The notes beneath the pieces were generated by a model, which saw only the letters and a program-made list of their open reading frames with translations, was not told the origin of the DNA and did not search any database. 47,201 nucleotides of DNA. Origin: an uncultured Coriobacteriaceae bacterium. GTDB taxonomy: Bacteria > Actinomycetota > Coriobacteriia > Coriobacteriales > Atopobiaceae. Shown one piece after another: positions 1 to 8,520 of the stretch (positions within the stretch are counted from its first letter, which is position 1; each line of letters opens with the position of its first letter). A program made the position numbers and the translations under genes. The stretch is from the NCBI GenBank assembly GCA_900549525.1, contig UWSJ01000002.1, forward strand, positions 1 through 47,201, in the 5' to 3' direction.

Positions 1-102
1 TACGCACCCCCGGCCGCCGTGGCAAGGGGCGGGGGGCGCCTCCACAGGGCCTACATATTTCGAGCACCTGACCGACGACTTACGTGGGCCGTGCATATGA
101 AA

Positions 103-133
103 GGAGGCTCGAGCCATATGGGCCCGGGCCTCC
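103..133 (-). terminator. Probable transcription terminator after the phosphohexomutase gene
   Basis: Two 13-nt arms (103-115 and 121-133) can pair around a 5-nt loop. One position is a G-U wobble and one is a mismatch or wobble. Read on the minus strand, the hairpin lies about 40 nt after the phosphohexomutase stop codon and is followed by only three T residues, so it may be a weak intrinsic terminator. Nothing else recognisable was seen between 1 and 170. Confidence 0.45.
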
Positions 134-170
134 CCTGTTGGCGGACTTGACCTGCTTCAGCACATCGCCG

Positions 171-1895
171 CTATGCCAGCAGCTCGCTCTTGGCAAACTC
201 CGCCAGCTTGTCGTTGAGCGCCTGGGACTCCTCGCGCGTGGCCCCCTTGCTGAAGAGGTACGCCTTGATCTTGGGCTCGGTGCCGGACGGGCGGACGATG
301 ACCTTCACGCCCTCGCCCAGGCGATACTCAAGCACGTTGGACTTGGGCAGCAGCTGCTTGGGGCAGGAGCCGTCGCCGCCAACGACCGGCATCTCCACGT
401 CGGTCTTGTAATCCACGAAGCCCTCGATCGGAAGACCGGCGATCTCTGTAGGCGGGTTCTCGCGCAGACCCGTCATGATGGCCGCCATCTTGTCGGCACC
501 GGCGGCGCCCGGGAAGCTCACGTTCACCACGCCGTTGAGGTAATAGCCGTACTCCTTGTAGAGCGCCTCCATGGCCTCGTAAAGATCCATGCCGCGCTCG
601 GCGTACCAGGCCGCCATCTCGCAGGTGAGCATGCTCGCCACGATGGCGTCCTTGTCGCGGGCGTGCAGGCCAACGAGGTAGCCGTAGCTCTCCTCGAAGC
701 CCATGAGGAAGCGGTCGCCCGTGCTGGCCTCGACGAGCTGGTCCATCTGGCCGCCGATGTTCTTGAAGCCCGTGAGCACGCGACGAACCTCGAAGCCCTT
801 GGCGCGGGCGATGGCATCGGGCATGACGGTGGAGACGATGGTGGTGACGACGACCTTGCGGCTCATGTCCTCGCCCGCCTCGGCCTTCATCTTGGTGAGC
901 CAGTCGGTGAGCAGGATGCCCATCTCGTTGCCCGTGAGGAGCTTGTAGTCGCCGTCGTGCGGCACGGCCACGCCCATGCGGTCGGCGTCCGGGTCGGTCG
1001 CGAGCATGAGGTCGGGGTGCACCTTGTCGCAGAGCTCGAGGCCCTTCTCGAGCGCCTCGCGGAACTCGGGGTTGGGGTACGGGCACGTGGGGAAGTTGCC
1101 GTCGGGGTTGGCCTGCTCGGGAACCACCGTGACGTTGGTGATGCCCACGCGCTCGAGGATGCGGTGCATGCACTCCATGCCCGTGCCGTTAAGCGGGGTG
1201 TAGACAACCGAGAAGTCGGGGTTGGGCTTGGCTCCGATGGACTGGGAGGCCACCGCGTCGATGAAGCGGTCGAGCACCGCGTCGGGCGTCCACTCCACGA
1301 GGCCCTTCTCGAGCGCCTCGTCAAAGTCCATCTGCCTGACGCCGTGGAAGATGTCGGTCTTGTCGATGGTGGCCTGGATCTCGTCGGCTGCCTCGTTGGC
1401 GATCTGGCAGCCGTCGTCGCCGTAGACCTTGTAGCCGTTGTACTGCGCGGGGTTGTGCGAGGCCGTGACGCAGATGCCGGCCGAGCAGTGCAGGTCGCGC
1501 GTGGCGAACGACAGCGTGGGGACCGGCTCGATGCGCGGGTAGACGAACGACTTGATGCCGTTGGCCGCCAGCACGCCGGCAGCGGCCTTCACGAAGTCCT
1601 CGCCCTTGTTGCGCGAGTCGCGCGCGATGGCCACCGTGGGGCTGTCGTAATGGGCGTTGAGGTAGGTGGCGAGGCCCTGGGAGGCCTGGGCCACCGTGTA
1701 GACGTTCATGCGGTTGGTACCCACGCCGAGGGTGCCGCGCAGGCCGGCCGTACCGAAGGCGAGGCTACGGTAGAAGGCGTCCGAGAGCTTCTCCTCGTCG
1801 GCGTCGGCCATGAGGGCGTCGAGCTCCTCGAGCAGGTAGGGCTCGGTGACGTTTTCCTTCCACGTCTGGGCAATGTCGCGAATCTTGTCGTCCAT
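171..1895 (-). CDS. Phospho-sugar mutase (phosphoglucomutase/phosphomannomutase family)
   Basis: This is a 574-residue alpha-D-phosphohexomutase that interconverts hexose 1-phosphate and 6-phosphate, feeding nucleotide-sugar synthesis or glycogen metabolism in the cytosol. The phosphoserine loop TASHNP is visible with Ser146, the metal-binding loop DPDADR is at 301-306, the sugar-binding loop GFEESYG is at 399-405, and the C-terminal phosphate loop RPSGTEPK is present. The length fits the PgcA/ManB-type bacterial subgroup. It is the last gene of the polysaccharide locus, about 117 nt after the DUF4012 gene, which fits a role in supplying glucose-1-P or a similar sugar. Substrate preference (glucose or mannose) cannot be read from sequence. 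The ATG start has a G-rich Shine-Dalgarno sequence just upstream. Confidence 0.93.
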   Translation of the reverse strand: MDDKIRDIAQTWKENVTEPYLLEELDALMADADEEKLSDAFYRSLAFGTAGLRGTLGVGTNRMNVYTVAQASQGLATYLNAHYDSPTVAIARDSRNKGEDFVKAAAGVLAANGIKSFVYPRIEPVPTLSFATRDLHCSAGICVTASHNPAQYNGYKVYGDDGCQIANEAADEIQATIDKTDIFHGVRQMDFDEALEKGLVEWTPDAVLDRFIDAVASQSIGAKPNPDFSVVYTPLNGTGMECMHRILERVGITNVTVVPEQANPDGNFPTCPYPNPEFREALEKGLELCDKVHPDLMLATDPDADRMGVAVPHDGDYKLLTGNEMGILLTDWLTKMKAEAGEDMSRKVVVTTIVSTVMPDAIARAKGFEVRRVLTGFKNIGGQMDQLVEASTGDRFLMGFEESYGYLVGLHARDKDAIVASMLTCEMAAWYAERGMDLYEAMEALYKEYGYYLNGVVNVSFPGAAGADKMAAIMTGLRENPPTEIAGLPIEGFVDYKTDVEMPVVGGDGSCPKQLLPKSNVLEYRLGEGVKVIVRPSGTEPKIKAYLFSKGATREESQALNDKLAEFAKSELLA

Positions 1896-2012
1896 GTCTC
1901 CCCCTCATCGGGCGGCTTGGCGCCGCTTCGGACTGATAGCGAAGCGGCCGCCCCAGGATGCCCCGAGACGGCCGCATAGGTAGCCTTATTTTACTTCGTT
2001 CCGCACACCGTT

Positions 2013-3989
2013 CTACTGCCAGCCGGCTATCGCCTGGGCCGTGGGATTCTGGTGGACGGTAAGCGGCTCGGTGGCGTTGGCCGACACCGTGACCGTGTAG
2101 GTCACCGTCATGGTCTCGCCGGCGTTGAGGTTGCCCATGGCACGCTGAAGCGTGTGCCCGTCGACCGCGTGCTGGCTAAACGAGAGGCCCCCGCCCTTGT
2201 CGCTCGAGGCCGAGACGTCCGAGACCGTGCCCCCGGCGGGGTTCGTGATGGAGAGGATGAAGACGGCGTCCCCAACGCCGCGCTTCTTCGTGGAGTAGCC
2301 GCTCACGTACTGCGGGATATTCGAGAGCTCGCCGCCACCGAGGTTGTTCTTGATCGTGGTGGTCACCTGATAGGTCGTGGTGCCGTCGGCGTTCTTGACC
2401 CCCTGGCCCACCTGGTTGTTGATGGAGATGTACCAGCCCATCTTTGAGTAGCTGCGGTCGTTGTAGTAGACGCCAACCTGCGGCTTGGCCTCGTCCGTAT
2501 CGGGAATGGAGCCGCTCACGTTCATGGACGAAAAGGCGCTGTTGAGCGCGTCGTCGGCAAACCACACGTGGAAGTTGCCGGCAGAGCCGTTGTCCTTCAC
2601 GAACTGCAGGAGGTCGGTCATGTTCACTTTGCCGAGGCTGCCCATCATGCCGGAGAAGACCTGGCTGGCAACCCCCGCGAAGAACGCGTCCTGCTGGTCG
2701 ACGGGGAGCTTCCAGTACGTGTCATGCATGAGGGCCTTGCCGACGTTGTCGCCGTTGAGGCTCATGCCGCCGGCCTCCACCGTCTGCCCCGTCAGCTTCA
2801 TCATGTTCTGCAGGAAGACGGGGCTGACGCCGATGACGCCCGTGATCGTGGTGCCGGGGTGGCCCGCCTCGTAGGCGCGCTTCCAGACGTCCGCCGCACG
2901 AGTGAAGTCGGGGGAGAAGCTCGCGTCGCCGACGCTGCCGGCGCTGGAGAGGCTACCCCAGTCGTAGGCGTCGACCTCCTCCTGGGTCACGCCGAGGGCC
3001 GACGTGTCGAAGCCGCCCATCACCGAGTAGATGGACGAGAAGTCCCCGACGCTCATCTTGCCGTCGGTGACGGTGATGAGGCCCATGGAGCCGGGGTAGC
3101 CGCCGGTGGCGCGGATCTCGGAAGTGTTCTGGGCGGTCACGAGGTAGGTGGCCGTCTGCCCGTTGGCGCCGAAGAGCTGCGGGACGTAGGGGGCCACGGC
3201 CTCGGCGGCGGTCACGCCCGCGTCGACGGAGGAGAACTTGTCCTGCGCCTTGGTCAGCACGTCGTTGAGCTTGCCGATGTGCGCCTTGGGAAGAGCCTGG
3301 AGCTCCTGGTTTGCCTGGTGGATCGACGGCGCGCTGGTCTGGAGGGCGTCGACGGCCGTCTGCATGGTGGCGACGTCGATGCTGCCGTCGTCGCCGATGA
3401 GGTCCTCGAAGTTCACCTGCGAGAGGCCCTTGCCCAGCGGCACCAGGCCCTCGGAGGCGAGCGTGTCGACCGTGGTGGTGAGGCTCTGGACGGTCTTGAC
3501 GTCCTCGCCGTAGACCGGGATGTGGGAGGCGACATTCCAGAGCGTGGTGTGGGTGGTCACCTTCATGCGCGACGCCGCGGCGGCCGCGTCGTTCATGGCG
3601 GAGGCGACCTTCGTGCCATCACCGTCCTTGACCGCCTGCTTGAGCGCGTCGGACACGCCGAGCACCTTCTGGGCATCGGCCTGGACGGACTTCACGTCCC
3701 GGTACATCCTGTAGCCGCAGAAGCCACCGACGCCGCCGAGCACGACCAGGATGGCAAAGAACGCGATAAGGAACCGCTTGAGCCCACGATGGCGATGCAC
3801 GCGCTTGCCGGGCTTGGGCCCCTTGTGCGAGCGCTTCACGCGCTCCACCTCGTCGAGACGCGAGGCCGCGCTCGGGCGTTCGTCATAGCGCGAGGAGGGC
3901 GCAGCCGCGCGTCCTGCCCTGCCATTGTCAGAACGGGCATGCCTGCGCCCGCCCGTCGACCCGTCCCCGCCTGCCATGTGACTAGCCAT
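2013..3989 (-). CDS. DUF4012 domain membrane-anchored protein
   Basis: This 658-residue protein belongs to the DUF4012 family, which is found in actinobacteria and often encoded beside cell-surface polysaccharide genes. Its biochemical role is unknown. The first ~75 residues are basic and low in complexity (cytoplasmic). One transmembrane helix rich in Phe/Ile/Leu/Val/Gly follows at about 75-97, and then a large extracellular domain. The extracellular part includes the family block around 'QNTSEIRATGGYPGSMGLI'. I chose the ATG at 3989 over an earlier in-frame start at 4025 because AAAGGCGAG lies just upstream of it. It follows the flippase gene by about 150 nt and precedes the phosphohexomutase, so it is probably transcribed with the surface-glycan genes. 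A role in cell-envelope glycan assembly is an inference from context. Confidence 0.82.
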   Translation of the reverse strand: MASHMAGGDGSTGGRRHARSDNGRAGRAAAPSSRYDERPSAASRLDEVERVKRSHKGPKPGKRVHRHRGLKRFLIAFFAILVVLGGVGGFCGYRMYRDVKSVQADAQKVLGVSDALKQAVKDGDGTKVASAMNDAAAAASRMKVTTHTTLWNVASHIPVYGEDVKTVQSLTTTVDTLASEGLVPLGKGLSQVNFEDLIGDDGSIDVATMQTAVDALQTSAPSIHQANQELQALPKAHIGKLNDVLTKAQDKFSSVDAGVTAAEAVAPYVPQLFGANGQTATYLVTAQNTSEIRATGGYPGSMGLITVTDGKMSVGDFSSIYSVMGGFDTSALGVTQEEVDAYDWGSLSSAGSVGDASFSPDFTRAADVWKRAYEAGHPGTTITGVIGVSPVFLQNMMKLTGQTVEAGGMSLNGDNVGKALMHDTYWKLPVDQQDAFFAGVASQVFSGMMGSLGKVNMTDLLQFVKDNGSAGNFHVWFADDALNSAFSSMNVSGSIPDTDEAKPQVGVYYNDRSYSKMGWYISINNQVGQGVKNADGTTTYQVTTTIKNNLGGGELSNIPQYVSGYSTKKRGVGDAVFILSITNPAGGTVSDVSASSDKGGGLSFSQHAVDGHTLQRAMGNLNAGETMTVTYTVTVSANATEPLTVHQNPTAQAIAGWQ

Positions 3990-4138
3990 GCTTCTCGCCT
4001 TTCGGTTTCGACACAGATAGGTCAATGATAGCCGAGGCCCTCATGGAGCGGCCCCTCGCAGCCGACACGACACAGACAAACCTTCGGAGCCATTCCACCA
4101 GCCCCGCCCCAGATTCGCCCCAGACTCGCTCTAGACAC

Positions 4139-5626
4139 TCACCGCGCGCTGCGACACAAGAATCCCCTGGCAAAGCTCACGAGCGACCATGCCGTCTCGT
4201 CGCGCAGGACGAGGGCACACGCGACGTCAACCGCCGAATACACTGCGAGCCCTACGAGCGCCACGTATGCCCCCCCGCCCGCCAGGGCTCCCGTCACAAG
4301 TAGCGACGCCACGACGGCGACGGCATTTGACACGAGTGGCCCGGCCACGTCGCGCACGCGGACGAACTCCCGCAGCACGTCGCGCGAGCACCATCCCTGG
4401 ATCACGAGAATCAGCAGCTCGGAGGCAAGGATGGAGACGGACGCCCCCAGCGCGCCAAGAGTGGGATCGAGCAGCAGGTTGAGAACCACGCTCACCGGAA
4501 CACCAGAGAGATTGGCGAACGCGAGCTGGCGCTCGCGGCCGAGCGGTGTCAGGATGCACAGACCGAAGAAGTAGCTCATGCACGAGGCAAGGTTCACGAG
4601 GCCGATGATGCGCAGCGGCGCTGCCGCCTCGACGAAGTCCCGGCCGGACACGAGCAGCACGACCGGCTCGGAGAAGACGAGCAGGTATCCCGCGATGGCA
4701 CAACACACGTTGATGGAGATGCCGAAGCCGCGCCTCAGCAGCGCGCGAAACGCCTCGCGGTCTCCGCTCGCGAGGTGATACGAAAGCCGTGGGATCATGA
4801 CGCCGAGCACCGCGTTGAGCACCTGGAACATGACGCCCTTGAGCTTGGTCGCAAGCTGGTAGAGCCCCACCTGGTAGTTACCGGCGGATAGCATCCCCAA
4901 GAGCGTGCTGTCAAACGAAAGGTAGACGGCCGAAGCCACAGACTGGATGCCGAAGGCAGACAGCGAGCGCACATGGCGCCGCAGGTTGAGCTTTCCCGGG
5001 CTCCTAAGATCGACGAGCTTGTGGAGCCGCAGGAGGTTAAGCACGTTGTTGGCGCACATGACCAGCGCGAGAATTGCACCATAGACCAGGTAGTCGTCCG
5101 GGTTGCGCACGAACAGAAACGTCGCGACGAGCGAGATGAGCTTGCAGACCATGCCGCGCTTGGTGATGTAGGAGTACTGCTCGATGCCCTGGTAAAACCA
5201 CTCCACACCGTAGGAGAGCAGCAGCGTGCCGAGCAAGAACATCCACATGAGCGGCGCGAGAGCCCGGAACTGCGGCACGTACAGGATGGAGACCGCAAAC
5301 AGCCCGAGCACGACGGTGGTGGAGATGGTGATGATGGCGAGCAGCTCGCGAACGACCCTTGCCAGCTCCCGTGGGTTATCGCGGGCATTCGCGCACTCGC
5401 GCACACCGTACACGTTGATACCGACGAGGCACAGGGCCGACAGCCATGACGAGACGCTCTGCGCGAACGACACGTCGCCATACCCCTCGACTGTGAGAAC
5501 GCGCGTGACGTAGGGAATTGTGATAACGCTCGCCAGCATGTTGGATGCCGTGAGCAACGTGTTCATGACTGCGTTGAACTTGACGGAGTGGATTTGGAAA
5601 TCCCTTTGGCCCTCGTCTCGCGTCAT
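4139..5626 (-). CDS. Polysaccharide flippase (Wzx/RfbX-like, MOP superfamily)
   Basis: This is a 495-residue polytopic membrane protein of the MOP exporter superfamily, polysaccharide_synt group. It would flip undecaprenyl-linked repeat units across the membrane in Wzx/Wzy-type glycan synthesis. It has many hydrophobic segments. The N-terminal block 'NTLLTASNMLASVITIPYVTR' followed by a Tyr/Gly/Asp stretch is typical of the family. The open frame extends to 5725, but the ATG at 5626 is preferred because a GAGGGGG Shine-Dalgarno sequence precedes it and the residues before it look non-coding. It sits downstream of the dTDP-glucose dehydratase and shares the locus with a Wzy-like polymerase and a phosphoglycosyl transferase, so the Wzx/Wzy pathway is coherent. 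Transported glycan unknown. Confidence 0.9.
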   Translation of the reverse strand: MTRDEGQRDFQIHSVKFNAVMNTLLTASNMLASVITIPYVTRVLTVEGYGDVSFAQSVSSWLSALCLVGINVYGVRECANARDNPRELARVVRELLAIITISTTVVLGLFAVSILYVPQFRALAPLMWMFLLGTLLLSYGVEWFYQGIEQYSYITKRGMVCKLISLVATFLFVRNPDDYLVYGAILALVMCANNVLNLLRLHKLVDLRSPGKLNLRRHVRSLSAFGIQSVASAVYLSFDSTLLGMLSAGNYQVGLYQLATKLKGVMFQVLNAVLGVMIPRLSYHLASGDREAFRALLRRGFGISINVCCAIAGYLLVFSEPVVLLVSGRDFVEAAAPLRIIGLVNLASCMSYFFGLCILTPLGRERQLAFANLSGVPVSVVLNLLLDPTLGALGASVSILASELLILVIQGWCSRDVLREFVRVRDVAGPLVSNAVAVVASLLVTGALAGGGAYVALVGLAVYSAVDVACALVLRDETAWSLVSFARGFLCRSAR

Positions 5627-5666
5627 CGTCCCCCCTCGCGCACCTGCGCCAATACTATTAATTGAC

Positions 5667-5694
5667 ATTGTACCGTGAGATAAACACCTGTTGA
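5667..5694 (-). promoter_or_regulatory. Candidate promoter for the flippase gene
   Basis: On the minus strand, TCAACA (5689-5694) and TACAAT (5667-5672) are separated by 16 nt, a fair match to a housekeeping -35/-10 pair. The predicted start lies about 35 nt upstream of the flippase ATG. The short A+T-rich gap between the dehydratase and flippase genes supports a separate promoter. Confidence 0.35.
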
Positions 5695-5769
5695 TTTGCC
5701 CTCTGCAGTAGGTTAGCCCGAGCATCGCTGTTGAAGGAGCAATAATTTCAAGCGGTCATATGACTCACG

Positions 5770-6792
5770 CTATTGTCCCATTGCTAAACAGCGAGCCTCG
5801 GTGGCGGCCTTCACGGGGCGCCACCAGGCCTCGTGGTCGCGGTACCAGGCGATGGTCGCGTCCAGCCCGCTCGCGAAGTCCGTGTGGATGGGCTCCCAAC
5901 CGAGCTCGCGATGTAACTTGCCCCAGTCGATGGCGTAGCGACGGTCATGGCCGGGCCGGTCGCGCACCCAGTCGAAGTCGTCGGCAGGACGGCCCATGAG
6001 CTCGAGGATGGCATGGAGCACATCATTGTTGGAGCGTTCGCCGTCGGCCCCTACGAGGTACGTCTCGCCGACGCGGCCGCGCGTGAGGACCTCCCACACG
6101 GCGCGGGAGTGGTCCTCGACGTGGATCCAGTCGCGTACGTTCTTGCCGTCGCCGTAGAGCTTGGGGCGCACGCCGTCGAGGATGCCCGTGATCTGGCGGG
6201 GGATGAACTTCTCAACGTGCTGGAAGGGGCCGTAGTTGTTGGAGCAGTTGGAGATGGTGGCTCGGACGCCGTAGGTGCGGTGCCAGGCGCGCACGAGCAT
6301 GTCCGAGCTCGCCTTCGTGGAGGAGTACGGCGAACTCGGGCGATACGGGCTCTCCTCGGTGAAGCGCGCCGGGTCGTCGAGGGCAAGGTCTCCGTAGACC
6401 TCGTCGGTGCTCACGTGGTGGTAGCGCGCGTCGAACTTCCGGCAGGCCTCGAGCAGCCGATAGGTGCCCTCCACGTTCGTGCGCAGGAACGGCTCCGGGT
6501 CGGCGATGGAGTTGTCGTTGTGACTCTCTGCGGCAAAGTGCACGATCGCGTCGTGACCAGGGACGACGCGATCGAGCAGTTCAGCATCGCAAATGTCGCC
6601 CACAACGAGCTCGACACAGCTCGTCGGAAGTCTCTCGAGATTCTCGCGCCTGCCCGCGTACGTGAGCTTGTCGAGCACCGTCACGTGCATGCCCGGGTGC
6701 TCGCGGACGACATAGCGCACGAAGTTGCTGCCGATGAAGCCACAGCCGCCGGTGACGATGATGCTGGTGGGCTCGAACGCGGCGTCGCTCAC
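5770..6792 (-). CDS. rfbB: dTDP-glucose 4,6-dehydratase
   Basis: This 340-residue extended short-chain dehydrogenase/reductase converts dTDP-glucose to dTDP-4-keto-6-deoxyglucose, an early step toward dTDP-rhamnose and other 6-deoxysugars. The NAD-binding glycine motif TGGCGFIG is at 14-21, the family STDEVYGDL block with catalytic Thr129-Asp130-Glu131 is present, and the YxxxK pair is Tyr156/Lys160 in 'YSSTKASSD'. The length is normal. The ATG start has a GGGGAG ribosome site. The other rhamnose genes (rfbA, rfbC, rfbD) are absent from this window, and the 1.7 kb directly upstream is non-coding and looks decayed. The gene may therefore be the survivor of a larger cluster, or the partners may lie elsewhere. 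Confidence 0.93.
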   Translation of the reverse strand: MSDAAFEPTSIIVTGGCGFIGSNFVRYVVREHPGMHVTVLDKLTYAGRRENLERLPTSCVELVVGDICDAELLDRVVPGHDAIVHFAAESHNDNSIADPEPFLRTNVEGTYRLLEACRKFDARYHHVSTDEVYGDLALDDPARFTEESPYRPSSPYSSTKASSDMLVRAWHRTYGVRATISNCSNNYGPFQHVEKFIPRQITGILDGVRPKLYGDGKNVRDWIHVEDHSRAVWEVLTRGRVGETYLVGADGERSNNDVLHAILELMGRPADDFDWVRDRPGHDRRYAIDWGKLHRELGWEPIHTDFASGLDATIAWYRDHEAWWRPVKAATEARCLAMGQ

Positions 6793-8520
6793 GGGCAGCT
6801 CCCCTAAATTGCTCTTTGGCCTTCAATCTTCGCCCGATCCCACCCGGAGGGCAGACAACGGTCTTATTCAGATTCTATTTTCACATCCCTGTCGAGGGAG
6901 AACATACTCATTTTGGGGCCGTACACGGCTCTGATCGTGAGGCTCACTTGCCGGCGCCTCACGTCAATTGCGTTATTATGGTATATTGAGTTTCATGGAA
7001 TGTCTTCAGTCTTCCCAAGTTGTACCGCACGTTTTAGGCACCAGCTCCCCCATGAAGGCATCCCGCTCCGGCTGAATCAGTCGATGTCTTCGAATAACAC
7101 GATTTTGAGCCTGTCAATGAAGACCTCATCACCGCATTGTCAATTACGCTGGAAATGTTGAAATAGGGCTAGTTTACGAAAGCGCTCCTGCTCTAGAATC
7201 TTGAGTAGCGACACGATTGGTTCAGCGGAAACGGGAACCGCAATGAAGTGTCTAGAGCATGTTCTGGCGCCCGCCGTATGCCACACTTCGACGACGGGGT
7301 GGCCAACCTCCAGGGGTTCGAGTGCACACTGGCAGGAGTGCTGGAGAACCTGGGCATAGACGCCGAGGCTGACCAGCACTGCACCGATGAGAGGCAACAG
7401 GGGACACAGCTGCAGGGAGAAGGGACTTGGAGCCTGCATCGGTGGGATTACGGTGCGCATCAACAAGCTCTGGGCCAACGGCTTCTCCCCCAAATAAATC
7501 GTAGAAGCTTGACCAGAGAGTCGCCCGTTCGCTCGTCGCGACCATGACCTAGATGAACATAACCGGTGCCAGCGCCAGGAAGGCAGCAGAAGAACGGGCA
7601 CCGCAGGCATGTCGAAAGGCCACGCGAGTGCAATCGTCGCCACGCTGATGCCAAGACCGACAAACTGCTCCTCCCCGGAGCCCGGGAGCCCTCGAGTTAC
7701 TTTACCTGTGGCAGGATGCCTCCTGCGAAAGCTCCGAAGAGAGGACCGAATTCCCTGACGCCGCCGTGGTCGGCTACAGTTCAGTTGGCTAGTGCCACGC
7801 TCTCGCGTTTGGTGTCCTCGCATCGAGCCCAACAGTACCGGCTCGCGTTCCTGCGGCGTATCCGAAAGAAAAGTAATCGCAGCTTTAGGCTCGCTAACTT
7901 CGGCGCCTACACCCACCTGGACGGAACGGTGTCGGAGGTCTTCCAGAGAGCCACCTAGCAGCAGCACAGCACACCTGATTTGCGACCGTCACCATAAGAT
8001 GCGGTCACACGTGTTTCGATGTCTCATCATACGCGACATTGCCCCCATCTCCAGGAGCCAGCACATAAACGATCTCCAGAAACGTCAGTCGGACGATAAA
8101 GCGCTGCTGTGAGGCCATCCAAGCCTTACACCTACATCTTCTCACCAGGCCACATACTCGGCACGCTGACGCCGAACAAGGACGACGCAAGATTCCCGCA
8201 GTTACGTTTCTCTTAGATACAAAATAGCGAGACTCGAAGGGGAGACCCACGAGCCACCTTCTCCAGAAGCGGAGAAGGCGCCTATTGCGAAACCCGCCGT
8301 GGGCCCAGACTTGACTTACCGAATAATGAAAACGCTTGAGATGAGAAGAGAGCCCTAAAGCCGCACACCTCCCATTGAAGTCATTACAACGTCTTTAACA
8401 TACTACGAGCACAGAAAGACTATTCTTACCAAACGAATACCAAAAAGTGAATAGATTGCTATTTTAATAATATGATATTATATATAATAATATAGACATT
8501 CAGTCATAATTAGATCATTC
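6793..8520. other. Gene-poor, apparently decayed 1.7 kb stretch in the glycan locus
   Basis: No credible intact gene is visible between the dehydratase and the polymerase fusion. The frames here are short, lack Shine-Dalgarno sequences and switch reading frame. The longest, 7140-7967 minus (275 aa), is Arg/Ser/Pro rich, with a hydrophobic segment (PLLPLIGAVLVSLGVYAQVL) preceded by a Pro-rich PPMQAPSP stretch. That layout is reminiscent of the C-terminal membrane helix of Wzz/YveK chain-length proteins, so a pseudogene of that type is possible but weakly supported. From about 8380 the sequence turns strongly A+T rich, including a 14-bp A/T palindrome at 8476-8489. Confidence 0.5.

Noticed and set aside
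94..153. Short plus-strand peptide frame with AAAGGAGG before an ATG
   Set aside because: The G-rich sequence is part of the terminator-like hairpin; the peptide would be 10-17 residues and has no support.
2568..4028. Plus-strand 486-codon frame opposite the DUF4012 gene
   Set aside because: Shadow frame with biased composition and no motif.
7140..7967. 275-codon minus-strand frame as an intact gene
   Set aside because: No ribosome site, Arg/Ser-rich composition, likely start is weak and only a short hydrophobic segment resembles any family; kept only as a possible decayed remnant.
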